From: DAHUZL01 sp035533215
GTDB taxonomy: Bacteria; Chloroflexota; Dormibacteria; Aeolococcales; Bog-877
Assembly (NCBI GenBank): GCA_035533215.1
Contig: DATLUG010000042.1
Coordinates: 1-64,000, forward strand
Reading direction: 5' to 3'
DNA length: 64,000 nt
Part shown: in pieces, positions 24,426 to 33,700 of the stretch
How the letters are laid out: each line of letters opens with the position of its first letter
Numbering within the stretch: position 1 is the first letter of the stretch
Position numbers and translations under genes: made by a program
The notes under the pieces: generated by a model
What the model was told of the DNA's origin: nothing
Database searches by the model: none
Seen by the model: only the letters and a program-made list of their open reading frames with translations

Positions 24426-26687
24426 TCAGTCCGCCTCGACCCGCCGCCACGGCGCCGACCCCCGCACGACGGTGAGATGGACGCCGTGGAGGGCGGTGCG
24501 GCAGTCGGTGCTCCCGTCCGGTCGTCGCCAGGCGTGCACCCGCAGCCGCCCGGAGCCGATCCGAACGTTCTCCAGCTCCAAGTGCGGGCACCAGGGGGGA
24601 AGCGCGGGATCCAGGTACACGACGCCCCTGGGCACGTCCGGCTCCAGCCCGAGGAGCAGGCGGACCGCGTGGAACACGGCGCCGGCCGCCCACGCCTGGG
24701 GGGCGTTGGCGAGCGGGTAGGGGACCGGGGCATCCGCCCCGCGGCGGCTGAGGCCGGCGAAGAGCTCGGGGAGCCGGGAGCGCTCGAACCCGGTCGCCGC
24801 CCCCAGGATCCCGTCGATCAGCCGCCAGCTGTCGGCGGTGCGGCCGTAGCGGCGCAGGCCGTCGGCCGCGATCAGGGTGTCGTGGGGCCAGACCGAGCCG
24901 CGCTGATAGTCGTGGGGGTCGTAGGCGGGGTGGTCGCGGCTGAGGGTGCGCAGCCCCCACCCGGTGAAGAGGTCGGGTCGGAGCAGCCGCTCCGCGACGC
25001 GCTGGCCCCGGTCGGGGTCGAGGATGCCCATCCAGAGGCAGTGGCCGGGGTTGGAGGTCGCGGTCATCACCGGTCGCTTGGTCCCGTCCAAAGCGAAGGC
25101 CAGCTCGCCGGGGGGGTCCCGCCAGTAGGCGGCAAGGAAGCGTGCCCGCAGCTCGCGCGCCTCCCGCCGGAGCGCGCCGGCCCGGTCGGGCTCGCCCCAG
25201 GCCTCGAAGAGCTCGGCGATGTCGCGCTTGGCCCCGTAGACGTAGGCTTGCATCTCGCAGGTCCCGATCGGCGGGGGCGGAAGACCGCCCCCCTCGTCGA
25301 GGACGCCGTCGTCGGCGTCCCGCCAGCACTGGTTGCGATAGCCGCCGGGCGTCCGGCGCTGGTACTCCTGGAAGCCGTCCTGGTCGCGGTCGCCGTGGCG
25401 GTCGATCCAGTCCAGGCAGCGCTCGGCGCTGAGCCGGAACGGCTGCAGCACCGCCGCGTCCCCCAGCCACCGGTGGGCGGCGGCCAGCAGGACCAGGAAC
25501 AGCGGGGTGGCGTCGGCGGTGCCGTAGTAGGGGGTGTGGGGAATCTCGCCGAAGTGGGCCCACTCGCCCACCCTGCGCTCGTGGCAGATCTTGCCCGGCT
25601 CGGCGTCCCTCGCCGGGTCGTCGAAGGTGGCCTGCCAGCCAGCGAGCTCCTGCAGGGTCCCGATGGCGAAGAGGGGATGGGCCGCCATCGCCTGCAAGGA
25701 CGCGATGATCGCGTCCCGCCCGAAGATCGCCACGAACCACGGGATCCCCGCCGCCGGCAGCCAGACGTCGGGGGAGAAGTCGTGGTGGAAGAGCCGGAGG
25801 GCGGCGAAGTCCTCCACCGCCTGGTCGTAGGCGAGGAGCAGGCGGGGGTCGGCCGGGTTCACCCGCGCCACCGTGCGCTGCCACCGTCGCCGCAGCCGCT
25901 CGGCACGGTCGGGCAGCGGGTGACGGAGGGGGCAGGCGCCCACCCGAGGGCGGCCGCGCAGGCTGGTGAGGCAGTCGACCTGGAGGCAGACATGCCACTC
26001 GCCGCCGGGTTCCAGCGCCACCGGGAAGCGCAGGCTGCCGTTGGCGTAGGCGGCGCCGGCGCTCTCCGGCGCGATGCGCAGGAGGCAGCGCCGGACGAAC
26101 CCGTCGCGGCGGTAGCGGGTGTCGAGCTGGGCAGGCGGCCGCCACCCACTCTCCAGGCGGGTGCGGGCCTGCCACTGCTGGGTGCGCACCTCGAAGAGGT
26201 CGGCGAAGTCGGTGGCCAGTGCCACGTCCACCACCAGCGTCACCGGAGTGCCGCAGTAGCTGTGGAGGGTGAGGTCCTCGTGGAGCCGGTGCTCGCTCAT
26301 GGTGCGGTCGACCGTGAGCGTCACCCGCCCGCCCCCGATGGCGTCGGTCGACAGCAGCCAGCGGGCGTGGCGGAAGGAGAGCTGGCTGTAGCCGAGGCAC
26401 TCCAGGGGGCGGCCGCTGAGGAGGATCCGGTGGCCGCTCAAGAAGCGGGTGTCGTCCGAGAACAGTCCCTCGGCGCTGGACGCATTGCCGATGGATCCGT
26501 CCGCGCCGGCGACCAGGAAGGTCGAGCCGTGGTTGATGGTGACCGACAGCGGGCCGTGGCCGACACTGACCGGGGCCGGCTGGGGGGGGCCATGAGGAGC
26601 CGGCGCCGGGGCCACCGCTGCCGGCACCGCGCGCGGAACCAGAGGGGGCGACCGCGATGGCTGGGGGGTCTGCTTGGCGAGGCGCAC
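24426..26687 (-). CDS. Amylo-alpha-1,6-glucosidase-type glycoside hydrolase
   Basis: A 753-residue protein. The first 45 residues are Pro/Ala-rich; an N-terminal beta domain follows (LSVTINHGSTFLVAGADGSI, GLFSDDTRFLSGHRILL, as in GDE_N_bis). The alpha/alpha toroid (about residues 280-700) contains GIPWFVAIFGRDAIIASLQAM, RVGEWAHFGEIPHTPYYG with candidate catalytic acid, and DYQRGSVWPHDTLIAADGL. The family cleaves alpha-1,6 branches in glycogen and related glucans. There is no signal peptide, so it acts in the cytoplasm. GTG is used as start; the true start may be later. Confidence 0.85.
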   Translation of the reverse strand: MRLAKQTPQPSRSPPLVPRAVPAAVAPAPAPHGPPQPAPVSVGHGPLSVTINHGSTFLVAGADGSIGNASSAEGLFSDDTRFLSGHRILLSGRPLECLGYSQLSFRHARWLLSTDAIGGGRVTLTVDRTMSEHRLHEDLTLHSYCGTPVTLVVDVALATDFADLFEVRTQQWQARTRLESGWRPPAQLDTRYRRDGFVRRCLLRIAPESAGAAYANGSLRFPVALEPGGEWHVCLQVDCLTSLRGRPRVGACPLRHPLPDRAERLRRRWQRTVARVNPADPRLLLAYDQAVEDFAALRLFHHDFSPDVWLPAAGIPWFVAIFGRDAIIASLQAMAAHPLFAIGTLQELAGWQATFDDPARDAEPGKICHERRVGEWAHFGEIPHTPYYGTADATPLFLVLLAAAHRWLGDAAVLQPFRLSAERCLDWIDRHGDRDQDGFQEYQRRTPGGYRNQCWRDADDGVLDEGGGLPPPPIGTCEMQAYVYGAKRDIAELFEAWGEPDRAGALRREARELRARFLAAYWRDPPGELAFALDGTKRPVMTATSNPGHCLWMGILDPDRGQRVAERLLRPDLFTGWGLRTLSRDHPAYDPHDYQRGSVWPHDTLIAADGLRRYGRTADSWRLIDGILGAATGFERSRLPELFAGLSRRGADAPVPYPLANAPQAWAAGAVFHAVRLLLGLEPDVPRGVVYLDPALPPWCPHLELENVRIGSGRLRVHAWRRPDGSTDCRTALHGVHLTVVRGSAPWRRVEAD

Positions 26688-27326
26688 CGCGGGATGGTCG
26701 CACGACGGGCCGTCGGCAGGCCGCGCCGGCCCCTGGGCGTCGGGGCCACGAAGGCCAGATCGGCCAGCCTGACGGAGGCTGAACCGTGGCGCCGGTCCGC
26801 CGCCACCAGGTGCCGGGTGGCGGCACGCTGCACCGCCGGGTGGAGGGTGGCGTCGGTCGGCGGATCGCGGCGATGGGAGCGCAGCGGCTCGATGGCGGCG
26901 GGAAGGGCGCGGACGCCTTTCCTGCCGGTGGCCACCGATCCCACCGGCACTGCGGATCCCCGCCCCGGTCTGGGGATTCTCGCCGGAGGCGGGTCCGGTC
27001 GCAGACCGGGGACGGTCTGGTGGCGACGGGGCGGCCGGGACGGGCCGATGGCGTCAGGGCGCGCCGAGCGCGCTGCGCCGCCGGCTCCGGTGGGCGACCT
27101 CGTCCGCGAGCACGAGGCGACGGTGCGGTCCGACGACGGTGCGCCACCCTTCGGCGTGCCCCCGGCGCCGGAGCCGGAGCGGATCCCGGTCCGGCCCCCA
27201 GCCGTCGCCGTCGGCCGCGCCGCCTGTCGGCCCGGCTGGGTCTGGCACCACCCCCCAGGGGTGGGCCGGTCCGCGCCGATGGGGGCGCGCGATCGGTCGC
27301 GACGGTGGCTCCGGGCGCGCCCGCGG
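26688..27326. other. 640-base gap without a recognised gene
   Basis: Between the glucosidase start (minus) and the DUF5679 promoter (plus) no frame carries motifs; open frames are Arg/Pro/Gly-rich. It should contain the glucosidase promoter, which I cannot place. Confidence 0.5.
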
Positions 27327-27355
27327 TTGCAGCGGGGGGTGCCGCCGACTACAAT
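27327..27355 (+). promoter_or_regulatory. Sigma-70-type promoter of the DUF5679 gene
   Basis: TTGCAG (27327-27332), a 17-base spacer and TACAAT (27350-27355) match housekeeping promoter elements closely, a strong signal in DNA this GC-rich. Expected start near 27362. Confidence 0.7.
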
Positions 27356-27370
27356 GCGGCCGTTGTCCGG

Positions 27371-27386
27371 AGGCCGAATTCGGCCT
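27371..27386. promoter_or_regulatory. Perfect palindrome in the 5' UTR
   Basis: AGGCCGAATTCGGCCT is a 16-base perfect palindrome about 10 bases after the expected transcription start and 11 bases before the Shine-Dalgarno GGAGGGG. It could be a roadblock repressor site or an mRNA hairpin. Confidence 0.45.
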
Positions 27387-27410
27387 GAGTTGCGTCGGAG
27401 GGGTACGAAG

Positions 27411-27560
27411 ATGGCCGTGACCGGGTACTGCATGAAGTGCAAGCAGACGCGTGAGATCGCCGACGCACAGCCGACCACGCTGAAGAACGGCAAACCGGCG
27501 ACGACCGGCAAGTGCCCGGTCTGCGGCACCAAGATCTTCAAGATCGGCAAGGCGGCCTGA
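27411..27560 (+). CDS. DUF5679 zinc-ribbon-like small protein
   Basis: A 49-residue protein with two CxxC knuckles, GYCMKCKQ and GKCPVCGTKIF, separated by TLKNGKPATTG. This matches the small DUF5679 family, whose function is unknown and which is common in Chloroflexota and Actinobacteria. It probably binds one zinc. It has its own strong promoter, a palindrome in the leader and a good Shine-Dalgarno (GGAGGGG, 27397-27403), so it is likely abundant. It is monocistronic; the next gene is convergent. Confidence 0.88.
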   Translation: MAVTGYCMKCKQTREIADAQPTTLKNGKPATTGKCPVCGTKIFKIGKAA

Positions 27561-27762
27561 GACCGACCCGGCCCCGAGCCCGGGCGACGGTCGGACGCAC
27601 ACCCGGCCGCCGCCCCGGCACCGGTGGCACCCGGGCGTCGCAGCACCCGAGCGGGGTGGTCGGGCGCTGGGGCCCACCGGCGGTGGTGGTCGCGGGCGAC
27701 CGTCCGCGACCCGCGTGCCGGGGCCACCGGCGGCGGCCCGGCGCTCGGGCCGCCGCCGTCGA

Positions 27763-29145
27763 TCAGGTCGGCTGGGGCGCTCGGACGCCGCTGCCGGGAC
27801 CGGGCGCGGGGACGTCAATCGGCTCCGGCACCGGGATCGGGTGGTGGAGTTCGAACACCTCCTCGTTGAAGAGGACGCGGTCGCCGTGCTCCAGCTCGCG
27901 CTGCGACATCCGGAGCGGCACCACCAGACCGATCAGCTTGAGAATGACGAAGGTCATCGCCCCGTCGTAGGCGGTGACGAAGACGAAGCCGAAGGCCTGG
28001 ACCAACAGCTGGTGCGGATTGCCGCTGAAGAGCCCGGCGACGCTGACCCCGGCGCCGCGCACGCCGACGTACACGATCATGGCGGGGTTGGCGATGATTC
28101 CGACCAGCAGGCCGCCCACCGCGCCGGCCATGTAGTGGGTGTGGATCACCCCCAGGGTGTCGTCGACCTTGCGGAACGGCCACCGCCCGGCCATCGTGTT
28201 CATGGTCAGCCACGGAATCGCGGAACCGAGGAGGCCGACCAGGATGGCCCCGTAGCCATCCACGTAGCCGGCGGCCGGGGTGATCGCCACCAGGCCGCAG
28301 ATCATCCCGTTGATGGCGCCCACCATCGACAGCTTCTTGTTGAACACCATGTCGAAGGAGAACCAGGTGAGCAGCGCCACCGCGGTGGCGAGGTTGGTAT
28401 TGAGCACGGCCGCCGCGGCGTCCGCGTTGGCGAAGTAGGGGTCGCCGCCGTTGAAGCCGTTCCAGCCCAGCCACAGGATGCCCGCCCCCACCATCGCCAG
28501 CAGCATGTTGTTGGGCTTGAAGTCCTGCTGGTCCTTGACCGTGCGGGGCCCGATCACCGCCGCCCCCACGAACCCCGAGATGCCGGCGGCGACATGGATC
28601 ACGTAGCCGCCGCTGTAGTCGACGACGCCCAGCCCCGCGAGCCAGCCTCCGCCCCAGAGCAGGAAGGCGTTGACGCTGTAGACCAGCACCGACCACAGCG
28701 GGACGAACAGCATCCACGCCCGGAAGTTGATCCGCCCGAAGAGGGCGCCGGCCAGGATGATGGGGGTGATGGCAGCGAACACGAACTGGAAGTACACCAG
28801 CGAGGACTGGGGGAATCGGAAGCTCGGCATGAGCCCGTGGAGGAGCGGGATCGCCGCCTGGGCGGTCTCGCCGGCCGAGCTCAGCACCGGCTGCGGGAGA
28901 CCGACCACGGTCCCGATCCAGGCGTGGCCGAAGCCCATGTTGAACCCCGCCAGCACCCACACCACCAGCACCGCCGCGAAGGCGTAGAAGGCCATCACCG
29001 CCGAGCTGACCGCCCACTTGCGCTTGACCACGCCGCCGTAGAGGACGGCCAGGCCCGGGATCGACATCAGACCCACCAGGGTGCCTGCGGTCAGCTGCCA
29101 GGCGTTGTCGCCGGGGCTGAGGTAGGTCGGGGAGGGGATGTACAT
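27763..29145 (-). CDS. amt: Ammonium transporter
   Basis: A 460-residue Amt/MEP/Rh protein with about eleven membrane helices. The pore twin histidines are in GGYVIHVAAGISGFVG and LGVIHTHYMAGAVGG; other signatures are GWNGFNGGDPYFAN and WLTMNTMAG. It imports ammonium. ATG 29145 follows AGGAG at ten bases. It lies 200 bases downstream of gltD on the same strand behind a dyad-rich AT-richer segment, so it probably has its own nitrogen-controlled promoter. No glnK/PII gene is adjacent, unlike many amt loci. Confidence 0.92.
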   Translation of the reverse strand: MYIPSPTYLSPGDNAWQLTAGTLVGLMSIPGLAVLYGGVVKRKWAVSSAVMAFYAFAAVLVVWVLAGFNMGFGHAWIGTVVGLPQPVLSSAGETAQAAIPLLHGLMPSFRFPQSSLVYFQFVFAAITPIILAGALFGRINFRAWMLFVPLWSVLVYSVNAFLLWGGGWLAGLGVVDYSGGYVIHVAAGISGFVGAAVIGPRTVKDQQDFKPNNMLLAMVGAGILWLGWNGFNGGDPYFANADAAAAVLNTNLATAVALLTWFSFDMVFNKKLSMVGAINGMICGLVAITPAAGYVDGYGAILVGLLGSAIPWLTMNTMAGRWPFRKVDDTLGVIHTHYMAGAVGGLLVGIIANPAMIVYVGVRGAGVSVAGLFSGNPHQLLVQAFGFVFVTAYDGAMTFVILKLIGLVVPLRMSQRELEHGDRVLFNEEVFELHHPIPVPEPIDVPAPGPGSGVRAPQPT

Positions 29146-29236
29146 CTCGGGCGCACTCCTTGTTCCGAAGGGGCGGGCGCCGCTGGGTGGCGCTGGCAGC
29201 AATTGTCGAGGCGATGCCGGCGCTCGTCTTGGTACA

Positions 29237-29264
29237 AGGATCACGAATTGTGGCCCGTGATCCT
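29237..29264. promoter_or_regulatory. Inverted repeat upstream of amt
   Basis: AGGATCACG (29237-29245) and CGTGATCCT (29256-29264) are perfect 9-base inverted arms, 10 bases apart. A second imperfect pair, AATTGTGGC and GCCACACAATT, is interleaved. The segment 29230-29300 is the least GC-rich of the neighbourhood and lies about 90 bases before the amt start. A nitrogen regulator site is likely. Confidence 0.5.
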
Positions 29265-29347
29265 GGCGAAGCCACACAATTTAACGGTCCAGATCTTGTA
29301 GGTCGTGAGCCCGCGCTGTCGCCCGCCTGGCCGCCGGGCCGGGCGGC

Positions 29348-30799
29348 TCAGGCCGCCCGGCGGGCCAGGGACCGGTGGACGGCGGCCGCGACGGCGCGCC
29401 CGTCGGCGATCGCCGTGACCACCAGCGACGCGCCGCGCACGGCGTCGCCGGCGGCGAACACCCCGGGGACCCCGGTGGCGCCGCCGTCGGCGACGATGAG
29501 ACCGCCGCCGGGGCCGCAGGCGAGGCCCAGCTCGGCGACCGCCCCGTCCAGCTCCGGACCCTGGAACCCGAGCGCCAGCAGGACCAGGTCTGCGGCGAGG
29601 GTGTGGTCCTGGCCCTCGACCGGGTCGAGCACCACGGCGCCCCCCGGGTGCGGTCGGGGCCGCAGCCGACGCAGACGGACGCCGCCGACCCGGCCGCCGA
29701 CGCCCTCGAAGGCCACCGTCTCGACCGCGTATCGTCGACCGCCGCCCTCCTCGTGGGCGGGGCTGGTGCGCAGGATGATCGGCCAGCTCGGCCACGGGTT
29801 GCCGGGGGCCCGCTCCCGGGGGGGCTGCGGACGCAGCTCCAGCTGTTCGACCGCCGTGCAGCCTTCGCGCAGGACGTTGCCGAGGCAGTCGGCGCCGGTG
29901 TCGCCACCGCCCAGGATCACCACCCGCTTGGCGGCGGCGGTGATGGGCAGGTGGTCGCGACGTGGTGGCAGTCCGGCCACCCGGCGGTTCTGCTGGGGCA
30001 GGTAGTCCATCGCCAGGTGGATCCCGGCGAGCCCGCGCCCGGGCACGTCGAGCTCTCGGGCGCGACGCGCGCCGATGGCGAGCACCACGGCGTCGAATCG
30101 GCGGCGGAGCGTCGCCACCGGGAGCTGGGAGCCCACCCGCACCCCGCAGTGGAAGCGCACCCCCTCCCGGCGCAGCTGCAGGAGGCGACGGTCCAGCAGC
30201 GACTTGGCGAATTTGAAGTCGGGGATCCCATAGCGGAGCAGGCCCCCGGGACGGTCATCCTGCTCGTAGATCGCGACCAGGTGGCCGGCACGCGCCAGCT
30301 GTTGCGCCGCCGCCAGCCCCGCCGGCCCCGACCCCACCACCGCCACTCGCCGTCCGGTCCGGCGCGGCGGGGGCTCGGCGCCCACCCACCCCTCCAGGAA
30401 GCCGCGGTCGATGATGGCCCGCTCCACCTCCTTGATGGCGACCGGCTGGTCGTGGATGGCGAGGACGCAGGCCGCCTCGCACGGGGCCGGGCAGAGACGG
30501 CCGGTGAACTCCGGGAAGTTGTTGGTGCGGTGGAGCCGGTCGCAGGCGCTCCGCCAGTCATCGCGGGTGACCAGAGCGTTCCAGTCCGGGATGAGGTTGT
30601 GGAGGGGGCAGGCGTCGTGGCAGAAGGGGACGGCGCAGCCCATGCAGCGACTGGCCTGCTGGCGGAGCACCGGCACGGTCAGCTCGCCGTGGACCTCGGC
30701 GTAGTCGCGCAGCCGCTCCGCCACCGGGCGGTCCTGGGGCAGCACCCGGGGATGGTGCAGGAAGGCCAGCGGGTCATGGCCGCCCGAGGAGCCGGTCAC
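29348..30799 (-). CDS. gltD: Glutamate synthase small subunit
   Basis: A 483-residue GltD, carrying electrons from NAD(P)H to the large subunit. The N-terminal Fe-S cysteines are in RCMGCAVPFCHDACPLHN and GRLCPAPCEAAC; FAD motif VAVVGSGPAGLAAAQQLA; NADP motif VVILGGGDTGADCLG; final FAD contact GVFAAGDAVRGASLVVTAI. The ATG overlaps the gltB stop (four bases), so the subunits are made together. The 29281-29347 spacer contains no clear terminator. Confidence 0.93.
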   Translation of the reverse strand: MTGSSGGHDPLAFLHHPRVLPQDRPVAERLRDYAEVHGELTVPVLRQQASRCMGCAVPFCHDACPLHNLIPDWNALVTRDDWRSACDRLHRTNNFPEFTGRLCPAPCEAACVLAIHDQPVAIKEVERAIIDRGFLEGWVGAEPPPRRTGRRVAVVGSGPAGLAAAQQLARAGHLVAIYEQDDRPGGLLRYGIPDFKFAKSLLDRRLLQLRREGVRFHCGVRVGSQLPVATLRRRFDAVVLAIGARRARELDVPGRGLAGIHLAMDYLPQQNRRVAGLPPRRDHLPITAAAKRVVILGGGDTGADCLGNVLREGCTAVEQLELRPQPPRERAPGNPWPSWPIILRTSPAHEEGGGRRYAVETVAFEGVGGRVGGVRLRRLRPRPHPGGAVVLDPVEGQDHTLAADLVLLALGFQGPELDGAVAELGLACGPGGGLIVADGGATGVPGVFAAGDAVRGASLVVTAIADGRAVAAAVHRSLARRAA

Positions 30800-33700
30800 G
30801 CGACTATCCGCGCCGGTGCCGACGGCGAATGTACGGGCAGGTGGTTCGCCGGCGGCGGACGGAACGCCGGCCGCACCGCCACCAGCCGGGCCGCCGCGCG
30901 GGGCCAGTCGCGCAGCCAGGCCGCGGCCACCGGGCTCCGGGTGAGGTGGTGGTGGCGGCGAAGCAGCTCTCCCACCATCTCCATCTCCTCCGACCGCGCG
31001 CCACCGAGCACCACCGACTCGCGGTTGGCGTGGCGGTGCACCCGTGAGCGGTGGTCGAGCACGAAGGCCACTCCCCCCGTCATTCCGGCGCCGAAGTTGC
31101 GGCCCACCATCCCCAGCACCAGCACCATCCCGCCGGTCATGTACTCGCAGCCGTGGTCGCCGATCCCCTCCACCACCGCGGTCGCGCCGCTGTTGCGGAC
31201 GCCGAACCGCTCGCCCGCCTGGCCGCGGAAGTAGGCCTCACCCGCCGTCGCGCCGTAGAGAACGACGTTGCCGACGATGACGTTGTCCTCGGCGGCGTAG
31301 CCGGCAGCGGCGGGCGGCCGCACCACCAGCCGGCCGCCGCTCAGACCCTTGCCGACGTAGTCGTTGGCGGCTCCTCGGCAGACCAGGGTGACTCCCGGGG
31401 CCAGCCAGGCTCCCAGGCTCTGGCCGGCGACGCCGCTCAGGTGGATGCGCAGGGTGTCGGGCGGGAGCCCGCCGCCGCCATGACGGCGGGCCACCTCGCC
31501 GCTCAGGCGCGACCCCACCGCCCGGTCCCGGTTGCGGACGGCGGCGCGGACGGTGGCCGGTGCGCCGTCGACGAGCGCATTCCCGGCCCCGCGCTGCAGG
31601 CGCAGGTCGAGGGCGGTGTGGAGCTGGTGATCCTGCGCTCGGGTGCGGCGGCGCTGGCCGCTCGCGGTCGGCAGCGCGGCCCGGATGGCCGCGGAGGGCT
31701 GCGGCGGGTGCAGCAGCCCACGCAGATCGACCCGCGCCGCCTTCCACGGCCGGACCCTGCCGCCCGGCCGGAGCCGGTCCACCCGGCCGACCATCTGGTC
31801 CATGCTCACGAAGCCGAGCCGGGCCATCCACCTGCGCACATCTGCCCCCACCAGCATGAAGAACCGCACCACGTGCTCGGGGGTGCCGCCGAACCGCCGA
31901 CGCAGCACCGGGTCCTGGGTGGCGACGCCCACCGGGCAGGTGTTGAGGTGGCAGACGCGCATCAGGACGCAGCCGCTGGCGACCAGGGCGGCGGTGGCGA
32001 AGCCGAACTCCTCGGCGCCGAGCAGGCACGCGATGACGACGTCGCGGCCGGTCTTGAGGCCGCCGTCGGTCTGCAGGGTGACCCGATCGCGCAGTCCCTG
32101 GCGCACCAGCGTCTGCTGGGTCTCGGCGAGGCCGAGCTCCCAGGGAACACCGGCGTGCTTGATCGACGACAGGGGTGCCGCGCCGGTGCCACCGTCGTAT
32201 CCGGAGATGGTGATGTGGTCGGCGCGCGCCTTGGCGACTCCGGCGGCCACCGTCCCGACCCCCGCCTCCGCCACCAGCTTCACGCTCACCCGGGCATCGG
32301 GATTGGCCTGCTTGAGGTCCCAGATCAGCTGGGCGAGATCCTCGATGGAGTAGATGTCGTGGTGGGGGGGCGGGGAGATCAGCTCGACGCCGGGGGTCGA
32401 CCGGCGCACCCGGGCGATGACGGCGTCCACCTTGTGCCCGGGGAGCTGGCCGCCCTCGCCCGGCTTGGCCCCCTGGGCGATCTTGATCTGGAGGTCATCG
32501 GCGTTGACGAGGTAGTCCACCGTCACCCCGAATCGCGCCGAGGCCACCTGCTTCACCGCGCTGCGGCGAGAGTCGCCGCCCGGCTGGGGCCGGAAGCGTG
32601 CGTCGTCCTCGCCGCCCTCGCCCGTGTTGCTGCGGGCCCCCATCCGGTTCATCGCCACGGCCAAGGTCTCGTGCGCCTCCGTGCTGAGCGAGCCGAGCGA
32701 CATCGCCCCGGTGGCGAACCGCCGCACGATCGCCTCCACCGGTTCCACCGTGTCGAGCGGGATCGCGACCGCCGGGGCGGGTTCGAGCAGGTGCCGCAGC
32801 GTCACCGGCGGCTCGTCCTCCCCGTCGGCGAGCCGGCAGTAGTCCGCAAAGCGCTGGTCGTCGGCGGTGCGGACCGCGTGCTGCAGCGCTGCCACCGTGG
32901 CCGCCGTCCACCCGTGCGGCTCGCCGCCAGTGCGCCAGCGGTGGCTGCTGCCGAGCTGCGGCGGACGGGCGGTGTCGGGGCCGGGATACGCGTCGCGGTG
33001 GCGGATCAGGGTCTCCTCCGCCAGCACCGCCAGGGTGGCGCCGCCGAGGCGGGCGGGGGTGCCGGGCCAGCAGCGGTCGACCACCGTCTGGTCGACGCCG
33101 ACCGCCTCCATCACCTGGGCTCCGCAGTAGCCGGCGAGGGTGGAGATGCCCATCTTGGACATCACCTTGCCGATGCCCTCGGTGAAGGTCGCGATCATCC
33201 GCAGCGCCCCATCGGCGCCGGAAAGTGCGGCGGCGGTCTCCAGCGCCAGCCGCGGGTGGACCGCCTCGGCTCCCTGGCCCAACAGGCAGGCGAGATGGTG
33301 GACGCTCCTGGGCTCGTCGGACTCCACCAGCAGGCTGAGCTTGGCCCTGGTTCCCGATCTGACGAGATGGTGGTGGACGGCCCCCACCGCCAGCAGCATC
33401 GGCGCCGGGGCCAGGTGCTCGCCGGCGGTCGCATCGCTCAGCACCAGCAGCCGCACCCCGTCCCGGATCGCGGCGTCGGCCCCGGCGCAGAGGCGGGCCA
33501 GGGCCCGGTCCAGACCGCGAGCGCCGCGAGCGGCCGGAAAGACCGCGGCGAGGGTCCGCGAGCGCAGTCCGAGCGGCTGCGTCGCGCGGACCCAGCGGAG
33601 CTCGGACGCGGTCAGGACGGGACGCTCGGTCCGCAGACGGCAGATGGCCTGGGGACGGGGATCGAGCAGGTCGCCACCGCCGCCGAGCTCCATCGCCAGC

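Noticed and set aside
23760..27560. A 1266-codon plus-strand frame
   Set aside because: Antisense or out-of-frame shadow of the glycosyltransferase and glucosidase; only the last 49 codons (DUF5679) are coding.
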